From positions 1 to 51,747 of the forward strand of contig JAOZLL010000009.1 of the NCBI GenBank assembly GCA_029934835.1: a stretch of 51,747 bases of DNA. Direction: 5' to 3'. This document shows, one piece after another, positions 17,386 through 25,543 of this stretch (position 1 is its first letter; each line of letters opens with the position of its first letter). The translations under genes and the position numbers were made by a program. The notes beneath the pieces are model-generated. The model was not told the origin of the DNA. It did no database searches and saw only the letters and a list, made by a program, of their open reading frames with translations. Origin of the DNA: Flavobacteriaceae bacterium (GTDB lineage Bacteria; Bacteroidota; Bacteroidia; Flavobacteriales; Flavobacteriaceae).

Positions 17386-19509
17386 TTAATCTTTAGCTTC
17401 TTCTGCTGCTCTTTTCTTCATTAATTCACCCTGAATATTAGTTGGCACTGCTTGGAATGTATCAAAACTAGTTTTGAACGTACCACGTCCTTGTGTTAAA
17501 GAACGTAGTTTCGTTGAGTATTTATACATTTCAGCTAAAGGAACTTTGGCAGTTATGGTTTGGTATTTACCTTCACCTTCCATACCCATAACGATAGCGC
17601 GACGCGCTTGTAAATCTGTCATAACATTACCCATCATTTCCTCAGGCATTTTTACAACTAAATCTTGAATAGGTTCCATCAGTTTAGGATTTGCATTTAA
17701 AAAGGCTTCTTTGAAAGCATGAGCTCCAGCTAATCTAAAAGATAAATCATTAGAATCTACTTGGTGCATTTTTCCATCAAATAACATGACACGAATATCA
17801 CGTGCATACGAACCAGTTAAAGGTCCTTCTTCCATGACTTCTAAAACACCTTTCATTACAGCAGGTAAATAGCGTGCATCAATTGCACCACCAACAATAC
17901 AGTTGACAAAGACTAATTTTCCACCCCAATCTAATTCTACTTCTTCAGTTCCACGAACATTAAAGCCTTCTGGATCTGGCATTCCTTCAAAATAAGGTTC
18001 AATTTTAATATGAACTTCACCAAATTGTCCTGCACCACCTGACTGTTTTTTATGGCGGTAGCTCGTTGTTGCAGAACGTTGAATAGTTTCACGATAAGCA
18101 ACTTTGGGTTGTTCATAAACTGTTTCAACTCCATATATATTCTTTAATTGCCAATCAATTACTTGAAGGTGCAATTCACCTTGACAAGCTAAAATATGTT
18201 GTTTGAGTTCTTTAGAATATTCTACACTACAAGTTGGGTCTTGACTGTGAATTTTTCGTAAAGCTTCGTGTAATTTCTCTTCATTGTTAGAATCAGCGGC
18301 ATGAACAGCTTTTCTAATACGAGCAACTGGGAAATTAATTGGTTTTACAGTAAGTTCAGAACCTTCAGTATTTAAGGTGTCATTTGTTTCTGTATATTTT
18401 AATTTTAAAGTAGCTCCAATATCACCAACACTAAGTTTATCAACTTGTTTGCGGTCTTTACCTTCCATTATAAAGAGTTGGTTTATTGTTTCAGTATCAC
18501 CCGTGCGAGAGTTAACCAATTTTGTGCCTTGTTCTAGTTCTCCAGCTTTTACTTTAAAGAATGTAATTTTTCCTAAGCTAGGATCATTTAAAGTTTTAAA
18601 TACAAATAATGTGGTTGGAGATTCAGTTCGTGAAACAGTTTCACCTTCTACACTTTGTTCAGGTTTTAGATCAATAGCACTTGGGGCAACATTATCGATA
18701 AAGCCCATTAAGCGACCACTACCCATATCATTTAATGCAGAAATACAGAATACTGGGAATAACTCATGATTTAGCATTCCTTTTTTGATTCCTTCACGCA
18801 TTTCATCTTCATTAAGTGTGCCTTTATCAAAGAATAACTCCATGAGATCTTCATCATTTTCAGCAGCTTTTTCTACTAATTCGTTTTGTAATTGTTCGGC
18901 TATTTCTTTTTGATCAACTGGAATATCAAATTTTTCAGGTTTTCCACCCTCAGGACCAAACTTGTACATTTTCATTTTTAAAACATCAATGATGCATTGT
19001 GCTCCATCAACGATTAAAGGATATTGTATTTTGATTGCATTATTTCCTACTAAATCTATGATGCTAGCAAAACTATTGTCAAAATCAGCTTTTTTATGAT
19101 CTATCTGATTGATAACAAATAATGAAGGTTTGGCAAAACGATCTACATAATTCCAAATGATTTCAGTTCCTACTTCAGCACCATGTTGTGCATTTATTAC
19201 CATTAAAATGGTATCTGCAACTCGCATAGTAGAAGCTATTTCCCCAATAAAATCATCTAAACCAGGAGTGTCAATTATATTGATTTTATAATTACGCCAT
19301 TCTGTATGCAAAGGAGTAGCAAAAATTGAATTTTGGCGTTCTTTTTCGATGTCGTGAAAGTCAGAAACAGTATTTTTTTCTTCGACGCTTCCACGACGTT
19401 TCAGTAACCCGGCTTCAAAGAGCATCGTTTCAGCAAGAGTTGTCTTACCACTGTGGTGAGCTCCAACAAAAGCGACATTTTTAATGTGTTTGTTATCATA
19501 TACTTTCAT
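17386..19509 (-). CDS. Elongation factor G-like GTPase (EF-G paralog)
   Basis: A 707-residue translational GTPase with the EF-G domain order: G domain (1-270), domain II, and a C-terminal region that includes the EFG IV-like part (GGAGQFGEVHIKIEP) and domain V. The P-loop is GAHHSGKT (16-23). The G3 motif is DTPGLDDF (80-87), with leucine where classical EF-G has the catalytic histidine, and G4 is NQID (133-136) rather than NKxD. Such substitutions are seen in EF-G2-type paralogs of uncertain role. No second EF-G is visible here, so the canonical fusA is presumably elsewhere. A terminator follows, and the promoter is only weak (TAACTTTA near 19545). Confidence 0.9.
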   Translation of the reverse strand: MKVYDNKHIKNVAFVGAHHSGKTTLAETMLFEAGLLKRRGSVEEKNTVSDFHDIEKERQNSIFATPLHTEWRNYKINIIDTPGLDDFIGEIASTMRVADTILMVINAQHGAEVGTEIIWNYVDRFAKPSLFVINQIDHKKADFDNSFASIIDLVGNNAIKIQYPLIVDGAQCIIDVLKMKMYKFGPEGGKPEKFDIPVDQKEIAEQLQNELVEKAAENDEDLMELFFDKGTLNEDEMREGIKKGMLNHELFPVFCISALNDMGSGRLMGFIDNVAPSAIDLKPEQSVEGETVSRTESPTTLFVFKTLNDPSLGKITFFKVKAGELEQGTKLVNSRTGDTETINQLFIMEGKDRKQVDKLSVGDIGATLKLKYTETNDTLNTEGSELTVKPINFPVARIRKAVHAADSNNEEKLHEALRKIHSQDPTCSVEYSKELKQHILACQGELHLQVIDWQLKNIYGVETVYEQPKVAYRETIQRSATTSYRHKKQSGGAGQFGEVHIKIEPYFEGMPDPEGFNVRGTEEVELDWGGKLVFVNCIVGGAIDARYLPAVMKGVLEVMEEGPLTGSYARDIRVMLFDGKMHQVDSNDLSFRLAGAHAFKEAFLNANPKLMEPIQDLVVKMPEEMMGNVMTDLQARRAIVMGMEGEGKYQTITAKVPLAEMYKYSTKLRSLTQGRGTFKTSFDTFQAVPTNIQGELMKKRAAEEAKD

Positions 19510-19881
19510 CTGTCAATAATTTATAATTAAACGAAGCATAAAGTTACAAATTAAGATTTTGATAGACTATGATTTATGTTAGTTTTTTTAATCGAAAAAA
19601 ATCCTTTAGGCTATGGCTCGAGGTTTCCGATTAAACAGTTCTTTTGGATAGTTCAAAACTTTTTTTGGAAAGTTCTTGGAGAAACAAAAATAATAGGATT
19701 TTGATTTTTAATCTTTAGGTCAAAATCAAATGAGCAAAATTTTCCCATGGCTTCTCCTAATGGATAATTTATTTCAAGAAATTCTTATATTTAAAAATAA
19801 AAAACCATCATAATGAGTATGATGGTTTTTAAAATGTCTGTCTATTATACATTATAAATGACTAGACTAATATGTAATAAT
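19510..19881. other. Intergenic region, mostly unexplained
   Basis: About 370 bases between two minus-strand genes, with no coding sequence I can support. It contains the fhs terminator at 19799-19829. A weak inverted pair AATCG / CGATT lies around 19594 and 19640, and a GATTTTGA / TCAAAATC hairpin around 19698-19725. The remaining sequence shows no known element. It may be the long leader of the EF-G paralog. Confidence 0.5.
19799..19829 (-). terminator. Intrinsic terminator of fhs
   Basis: A stem of about 10-12 bp (AAACCATCAT with its complement, 7-base loop), followed on the minus strand by a T-rich tract, lies about 50 bases after the fhs stop. Confidence 0.8.
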
Positions 19882-21558
19882 CTATGACAATCCAGAAATT
19901 TTACCGTCATTATCAATAAACATTCCTTCAGAAGCTGGAGTGGCTGGCAGTCCAGGCATGCGCATCATTTTTCCTAATATTGGGATTACAAATCCCGCAC
20001 CTACAGCATATTCAAATTCACGAACGGTTACTCTAAAATCATGTGGTCTTCCAACAGCTTTATCATTATCAGATAAAGATTTTTGAGTTTTAGCCATACA
20101 AACTGGTAATTGATCTAGTCCAAGGTTGGTTATTTTCTTTAAATCAGATAGTGCTTTCTTTGAAAAGTCGACGCCGTCGGCGCCATAAATTTCTTTTGCA
20201 ATTGTTTCGATCTTTTCAATAATTGGAATATTCCAATCGTAAAGTGCTTTGAATTCATTTTCTCCTTTGTCAATATTATCAACAATTACTTGAGCTATTT
20301 CTGTCATACCATCACCTCCTTTTGCCCATTCTTCAGCAACAACTGCTTCTATGCCTAAGTCCTTACATTTTTCAATTATATAATCAATTTCATTGGTCGT
20401 ATCCGCAGGAAATTTATTGATTGCAACTACTGGTGTGATACCAAATTTTTTGATGTTTTCGATATGTTTCTCTAGGTTTACAAAACCTTTTTTAACTTTA
20501 TCTAAACAAGGAGTGTTGTACTCTTCTTTACGAGCGCCACCATGATGTCTTAAAGCACGTATTGTAGCAACTAGCACAACAGCTTTAGGCTTTAAGCCAC
20601 CTGCTACACATTTAATATTTAAAAATTTCTCAGCCCCTAAATCAGCACCAAAACCTGCTTCAGTAACCACGTAATCAGCTAAAGATAATCCCATCTTAGT
20701 GGCAATTATGGTGTTAGTTCCTTGTGCAATATTAGCAAAAGGGCCACCGTGAATTATTGCTGGATTATTTTCTAAAGTTTGAACTAAGTTCGGTTTAACA
20801 GCATCTTTTAATAGGATAGCCATTGCATTTTCTGCTTTTAAATCACGAGCGTAGATCGGTTTTTTGTCGAATGTAAATCCGATAAAGATATTACCTAATC
20901 GAGTTTTAAGATCTACAAAGTCTTCTGTCATACATAAAATAGCCATGACTTCTGAGGCAGGTGTAATATTAAATCCATCCTGACGAGGTACACCATTAAA
21001 AACACCACCTAAGCCGATAGTAATATCACGTAGTGCACGATCATTCATATCCATAACACGTTTCCAGACGATTGTACGTGGGTCGATATTTAAATTGCGA
21101 GTTTTGCTTTGAATGTTGTTGTCAATTAAAGCAGCAAGTAAATTATTTGCTTTTTCAATAGCTGAGAAGTCTCCAGTAAAATGTAAATTAATATCTTCCA
21201 TAGGCACAACTTGTGCGTATCCACCACCTGCAGCTCCACCTTTTATACCAAAAACAGGGCCAAGAGAAGGTTCGCGTAATACAGCAATAGCTTTTTTACC
21301 AATTTTATTAAGTCCTTCATTTAATCCTATTGAGACCGTTGTTTTCCCTTCTCCAGCAGGAGTTGGAGTTATAGCTGTTACTAAGATTAGATTTGACTTT
21401 GCAATTTTCTCATCATTTCTTAACGAAAGCGGTATTTTAGCTTTGTATTTTCCATATAATTCAATATCATCAGCATCAATTCCTAATTTTTTAGCAATAT
21501 CAACAATAGGTAACATTTTTGCATTTTGTGCTATTTCAATGTCAGACAAGTATTTCAT
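19882..21558 (-). CDS. fhs: Formate--tetrahydrofolate ligase
   Basis: Makes 10-formyl-tetrahydrofolate from formate, ATP and THF, feeding purine and initiator formyl-Met synthesis. At 558 residues it is full length. The ATP-binding P-loop TPTPAGEGKTT is at 64-74, and family signatures include REPSLGPVFGIKGGAAGGGYAQV, HGGPFANIAQGTN and the ending GLPATPASEGMFIDNDG. It is transcribed divergently from lpxK, with an exact -7 box at 21589-21596, and ends in its own terminator. Confidence 0.97.
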   Translation of the reverse strand: MKYLSDIEIAQNAKMLPIVDIAKKLGIDADDIELYGKYKAKIPLSLRNDEKIAKSNLILVTAITPTPAGEGKTTVSIGLNEGLNKIGKKAIAVLREPSLGPVFGIKGGAAGGGYAQVVPMEDINLHFTGDFSAIEKANNLLAALIDNNIQSKTRNLNIDPRTIVWKRVMDMNDRALRDITIGLGGVFNGVPRQDGFNITPASEVMAILCMTEDFVDLKTRLGNIFIGFTFDKKPIYARDLKAENAMAILLKDAVKPNLVQTLENNPAIIHGGPFANIAQGTNTIIATKMGLSLADYVVTEAGFGADLGAEKFLNIKCVAGGLKPKAVVLVATIRALRHHGGARKEEYNTPCLDKVKKGFVNLEKHIENIKKFGITPVVAINKFPADTTNEIDYIIEKCKDLGIEAVVAEEWAKGGDGMTEIAQVIVDNIDKGENEFKALYDWNIPIIEKIETIAKEIYGADGVDFSKKALSDLKKITNLGLDQLPVCMAKTQKSLSDNDKAVGRPHDFRVTVREFEYAVGAGFVIPILGKMMRMPGLPATPASEGMFIDNDGKISGLS

Positions 21559-21588
21559 TTTGTATATTTTTTAAATCAAAAAAGAAGA

Positions 21589-21596
21589 CAAATTTA
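21589..21596 (-). promoter_or_regulatory. -7 box of fhs
   Basis: TAAATTTG on the minus strand is an exact TAnnTTTG match, 30 bases before the fhs start. Confidence 0.55.
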
Positions 21597-21642
21597 CATT
21601 ATTTTTTTCAGGTAGTTAAATCATTTGACTTTGATTAAAGCA

Positions 21643-21673
21643 TTGGTTTTATAAGATTTTCTCTGTATATTCG
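21643..21673 (+). promoter_or_regulatory. lpxK promoter, possible leaderless transcript
   Basis: A TTG at 21643 is followed 20 bases later by TATATTCG (21666-21673), one base off TAnnTTTG. The spacing fits the Bacteroidota -33/-7 arrangement. The ATG at 21679 lies only six bases after the box, so the transcript would begin at or just before it; the second in-frame ATG (21685) is an alternative. Confidence 0.5.
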
Positions 21674-21678
21674 CAAGT

Positions 21679-22731
21679 ATGAGTATGAAGCTTAGAAAAC
21701 TATTATTTCCCTTTTCTTTATTGTATGGAGGCATCACCAAAACTCGAAATAAATTATATGATAAGGGAATTTTAAATTCTAACGAATTTGATATTCCTCT
21801 AATTGTAGTTGGTAATTTACGGGTTGGGGGAACTGGTAAAACACCACAGGTTGCTTATCTAGTCAATTTATTAAAGAGAAATAAGAAAGTTGCTGTTTTA
21901 AGTCGTGGCTATAAACGTAAAAGTAGTGGATTTGTTCTAGCGAATAGCACTTCTACTGTTGAACAATTAGGAGATGAATCATATCAGTTATATCATCAAC
22001 ATAATGATGTTATAGTGGCCGTTGATGCCGATCGTGTAAACGGAATAAATCAACTAATGGCACTAGAAAACACACCTGAGGTAATTGTTTTAGATGATGC
22101 GTATCAACATAGAAAAGTAAGAGCTGGTTTTACAATTTTATTAACACCATATGATGATTTATATGTTGAAGATAGCCATTTGCCTTCAGGAAATTTAAGA
22201 GAAAGTATTGATGGTGCTGACAGAGCGCAGGCAATAATCGTGACTAAATGTCCTGATTCTATGTCAGAGAAAGAAGAGTACCTAACGGCTGTTAAGTTAA
22301 ACCCATCTTTAGAACAAACTATTTTTTTTACTAAAATTAAATATGCCAAATCTATTCAGAATGAAACTGATAGCATTGCCATTGCCGATTTGAACAAATA
22401 TGAAGCTGTAGTTGTAACTGGTATTGCTAATCCAAAGCCTTTGTTAAGGTATTTAGATGAATTGGGAGTTAATTATACACATCTATCTTATCCAGATCAT
22501 CATCAATTCTCCACATCCGATATTAAGACTATTGAAGACACGTATGCCGCTATTTTACATAAAAAGAAACTTTTGTTAACAACTGAAAAAGATTATGTTC
22601 GTATCTTTGAGACCGCTTTGGCAAAAAATGAACTATTTTACCTTGGTATAGAAACAGCATTTATTAATCATCAAAAAGATTTTGATAAACTAATTTTAGA
22701 TTATGTGGGAGAAAACACAAGAAACCGTTAA
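21679..22731 (+). CDS. lpxK: Tetraacyldisaccharide 4'-kinase
   Basis: Phosphorylates the 4' position of the lipid A disaccharide precursor at the inner membrane. The enzyme has 350 residues. Walker A is LRVGGTGKTP (47-56), preceded by the family's PLIVVGNL. VLDDAYQHRKV (Walker B region) and LLPSGNLRES-type sequence (here DSHLPSGNLRES) follow. The N-terminus is hydrophobic and basic, fitting a membrane-associated enzyme. The stop codon overlaps the start of the purine nucleoside phosphorylase gene by 29 bases, so the two are probably cotranslated. ATG 21679 or 21685 could both serve as start. Confidence 0.96.
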   Translation: MSMKLRKLLFPFSLLYGGITKTRNKLYDKGILNSNEFDIPLIVVGNLRVGGTGKTPQVAYLVNLLKRNKKVAVLSRGYKRKSSGFVLANSTSTVEQLGDESYQLYHQHNDVIVAVDADRVNGINQLMALENTPEVIVLDDAYQHRKVRAGFTILLTPYDDLYVEDSHLPSGNLRESIDGADRAQAIIVTKCPDSMSEKEEYLTAVKLNPSLEQTIFFTKIKYAKSIQNETDSIAIADLNKYEAVVVTGIANPKPLLRYLDELGVNYTHLSYPDHHQFSTSDIKTIEDTYAAILHKKKLLLTTEKDYVRIFETALAKNELFYLGIETAFINHQKDFDKLILDYVGENTRNR

Positions 22732-23515
22732 ATTTTTAAAAGAAAAGGGATTTGTAAATATGGACTATGGTATCATACTAGGTACTGGATTAGGAAATTT
22801 TACAGACAATATTGATATCAGTATACGTATTCCGTATGAGGATATTCCTCATTTTCCTGTTTCAACTGTAAGTGGACATCAAGGCGAATTAATATATGGT
22901 ACAATAGGGAATAAAAAAGTGTTGGCTATGCGAGGACGATTTCACTATTATGAAGGATGGACATTACAAGAGGCCACTTTTCCAGTTAGAGTTATGAAAT
23001 ATCTAGGGATAGAAAACTTAATTGTTTCAAATGCATCAGGTGGTGTTAATGCGCAATTTAAAACAGGTGATGTTATGATTATTTCAGATCATATAAATAT
23101 GATGCCTGAGCATCCATTAAATGGAACAAATGATGAGCGATTTGGGCCTCGATTTGTCGATATGCACGAAGCCTATAGCTTGGATATGATTGCACATATG
23201 GAAAAAATTGCAAAAACCGACAATATCAGAATTCAGAAAGGAGTTTATTTAGCCTTACAAGGTCCAACGTTTGAAACACCTGCTGAATATGGTATGGTGC
23301 GTAATTTAGGTGCAGATGCCGTTGGTATGTCTACTGTTCCTGAGGTAATTGTAGCTAAACATATGGGTATGACTTGTTTTGGTCTATCAGTGATTACTGA
23401 TTTAGGGATTGAAGGTCAAGTTGAGGAGGTTTCTCACGAAGAAGTTCAAATAGTAGCTAAAAAGGCAGAAAGGATTGTCGGTCAATTAGTAGAGAAATTC
23501 ATTGCTACTTATTAA
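22703..23515 (+). CDS. punA: Purine nucleoside phosphorylase
   Basis: Cleaves purine nucleosides with phosphate to base and ribose 1-phosphate. It is a class I trimeric-type PNP of 270 residues. Signatures include ILGTGLGNF (25-33), SGHQGEL at 57, MRGRFHYYEGW at 76, the VSNASGGVN segment and the QGPTFETPAEY motif. The ATG at 22703 lies 29 bases inside the lpxK 3' end in another frame, which gives the full family N-terminus. A strong 18-bp hairpin ends the unit. Pairing with lpxK looks like chromosomal neighbourhood rather than a functional link. Confidence 0.96.
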   Translation: MWEKTQETVKFLKEKGFVNMDYGIILGTGLGNFTDNIDISIRIPYEDIPHFPVSTVSGHQGELIYGTIGNKKVLAMRGRFHYYEGWTLQEATFPVRVMKYLGIENLIVSNASGGVNAQFKTGDVMIISDHINMMPEHPLNGTNDERFGPRFVDMHEAYSLDMIAHMEKIAKTDNIRIQKGVYLALQGPTFETPAEYGMVRNLGADAVGMSTVPEVIVAKHMGMTCFGLSVITDLGIEGQVEEVSHEEVQIVAKKAERIVGQLVEKFIATY

Positions 23516-23537
23516 TTGCAATCAACATATATAAGAT

Positions 23538-23576
23538 CACAAATAAAAGCAGGAATTATTCCTGCTTTTATTTGTG
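23538..23576 (+). terminator. Terminator after the PNP gene
   Basis: An 18-bp perfect stem with a 3-base TTA loop. The distal T-rich arm (GCTTTTATTTG) can act as the U tract. It is convergent with the next hairpin, which serves the opposite strand. Confidence 0.75.
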
Positions 23577-23583
23577 CATAAAA

Positions 23584-23607
23584 AAAGGGAAGCAATAGCT
23601 TCCCTTT
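23584..23607 (-). terminator. Intrinsic terminator of the OmpA-family gene
   Basis: A 10-bp stem (AAAGGGAAGC / GCTTCCCTTT, 4-base loop) with a seven-T run after it on the minus strand, 28 bases past the stop codon. Confidence 0.85.
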
Positions 23608-23635
23608 CCTTAATTATATTTATATAATCTCCAAA

Positions 23636-25309
23636 TTATTTTTCGTTGATTACTCTAAATTCAGTTCTACGATTTGCTTGATGCTCTCTTTCAGTACAAG
23701 TTACACCATCAGCACATCTGTTGGTTAAACGATTTTCACCGTAACCTTTAGCTACTAATTTACTTGCATTTACACCTTTAGCCATTAGGTAATTAACAAC
23801 TGCTTGAGCTCTTCTTTCAGATAAGTTTTGGTTGCTTGATTTTGAACCTCTTGAATCAGTATGAGAAGCTATTTCTACAGCAATACCCTGTTTAAGAACA
23901 GGCATTAAACGAGAATCAATTAATCCTTTAGCAGTAGACGTTAATGTAGCACTACCTAAATTCCATACTATTGGAAGTGGAGAATATTCTACTAATTCAC
24001 ATTCAACTTCTTTCCAAGTAGTAAGACCACCTTTTTTAACTAAAACTTCTTTAGTTACCGTTTTGAATTGAGCAGGCACTGTTTCTTCAGTTACATAAGC
24101 ATCTTTAGCTAATACTGTTCTTTTTAAGTTAATTGTTTTAGCAGCAACATCACTAGCTTGAGCTTGTGGTGGAGTTGTCATAATTGTTCTTTTGAACGTT
24201 TTGTTCACTGCAGGAATGGCAACAACTTGAGTAGATTCAGCTGAAATATTAGTCACTTTAAATGATTTTGTGATAGCTGGAATTTCTATAACTCTTGTTG
24301 TAGGAGGAGTTACCATCACCACTTTTTTAACTGTTTTAGTTACAGCAGGTACATCAATTGTTTGTGTAGTAGGAGGCGTTACCATCACTACTCTTTTAAC
24401 AGTTTTTGTAATCGCAGGAACATCTTTAACGCTAGTAACTGCGGGAGATACTACTACTTTTTTAATATAAGTACTATTACCACAATCAGCGTTAGAGCCA
24501 TCTTCTTGGTTACAACCAGGCACTCTGTTTAGCATAGCATCACTTACTAAAACAGTAGTGTTAACAGTAGTAAATTGAGCTGGAATTGCTTTGTAACACC
24601 AGTAACGACAATCGTTAGGGTCATTAGATAAACAGTCAGGAGCTTTTTCACTCATTGTCCATTTAGCAGATTCGGCTTTTGTTTCAATAGTTTCTGAACT
24701 GCTAGAAAATTTAGCTTTTACAATACTTAATTTTGATCCAAAATCACTTTTTCTATAAGTAAGTTTTTCAGTTCCCCATTTAGCTGGAGTTACAGACATT
24801 GTTTGTCCGGCAGCTTGAGTCACAATAGTCTCTGTTTTAGTTTCGTAAACTGCAGGAATCATTTTAACTCTTGTTGTAGCTGGTTGTACAACAATAGTTT
24901 CTGTTCTTGTTTCATAAACAGCAGGAACAACTTCTAATTTTTGACCAGCACTTTGAACAACTACGTCAACTGTACTGTACGTCGTATTAGCAGGTATTCT
25001 TTTTAAAGATTGAGCAGGTCCATTTACTTCAACAGTAAAAGTTTCAGTTCCGTAAACAGCAGGAACAGCTTTTAAAACTTTGTAGGTATCTTGCACAACA
25101 ACAGTTTGCATTTCAGTTCCATATTTTGCAGGAACCACTTTCATTTTTTTGTAAGCAGGGCTTACTTCAATTGTTACATCTTGATTTTCCCATTGATCTG
25201 GGGTTTTACAACGAACATAACATTTTCCAGTTTCTGGGTTTGTTGGAAGTTCTTGTGCGAAGACAGAAACTCCTACTAACATTAATCCTAATAATAATAC
25301 TTTTTTCAT
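23636..25309 (-). CDS. Repeat-rich OmpA-family outer-membrane protein
   Basis: A 557-residue protein with a signal peptide ending FAQ near residue 19. It has two series of about 23-residue repeats. The first (about 50-210) has seven copies built on PAxYxTxTET(I/V)VVQ. The second (about 295-430) has about six copies built on (I/V)PA(I/V)xKTxKRxVMxTPP. A Cys-bearing insert separates them (DCLSNDPNDCRYWCYK near 235). The C-terminus (about 445-557) is an OmpA/peptidoglycan-binding domain with TDSRGSKSSNQNLSERRAQAV and a YGENRLTNRCADG stretch. It therefore probably tethers the repeats to the outer membrane and peptidoglycan. Function of the repeats unknown. Exact -7 box at 25356-25363. Confidence 0.9.
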   Translation of the reverse strand: MKKVLLLGLMLVGVSVFAQELPTNPETGKCYVRCKTPDQWENQDVTIEVSPAYKKMKVVPAKYGTEMQTVVVQDTYKVLKAVPAVYGTETFTVEVNGPAQSLKRIPANTTYSTVDVVVQSAGQKLEVVPAVYETRTETIVVQPATTRVKMIPAVYETKTETIVTQAAGQTMSVTPAKWGTEKLTYRKSDFGSKLSIVKAKFSSSSETIETKAESAKWTMSEKAPDCLSNDPNDCRYWCYKAIPAQFTTVNTTVLVSDAMLNRVPGCNQEDGSNADCGNSTYIKKVVVSPAVTSVKDVPAITKTVKRVVMVTPPTTQTIDVPAVTKTVKKVVMVTPPTTRVIEIPAITKSFKVTNISAESTQVVAIPAVNKTFKRTIMTTPPQAQASDVAAKTINLKRTVLAKDAYVTEETVPAQFKTVTKEVLVKKGGLTTWKEVECELVEYSPLPIVWNLGSATLTSTAKGLIDSRLMPVLKQGIAVEIASHTDSRGSKSSNQNLSERRAQAVVNYLMAKGVNASKLVAKGYGENRLTNRCADGVTCTEREHQANRRTEFRVINEK

Positions 25310-25355
25310 TGGGTTTGTTTTAGTTTAAATAAATAATTATAAAATATAATTGTGA

Positions 25356-25363
25356 CAAAAATA
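25356..25363 (-). promoter_or_regulatory. -7 box of the OmpA-family gene
   Basis: TATTTTTG on the minus strand is an exact match to TAnnTTTG, 46 bases before the ATG. Confidence 0.5.
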
Positions 25364-25543
25364 ATAAAATAAATGGATTTATAGAAAATGTTAATAAAGT
25401 AGATTAACCTCAGTTAGGACTGAGATTTAATAATCTTTGGATATGGATGATGTAATTGAAAAAATATTAGGTAAACAGAGGCTATTAAGATAATGCTTTA
25501 TTTGGAACAAATTACTTATGTTTAATATTTTAGATAGTTATAC

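Noticed and set aside
18377-18769. 130-codon plus-strand frame inside the EF-G paralog
   Set aside because: Antisense shadow of a conserved GTPase gene.
21113-21574. 153-codon open frame on the plus strand inside fhs
   Set aside because: It is the antisense shadow of a strongly conserved enzyme gene and its translation resembles no protein.
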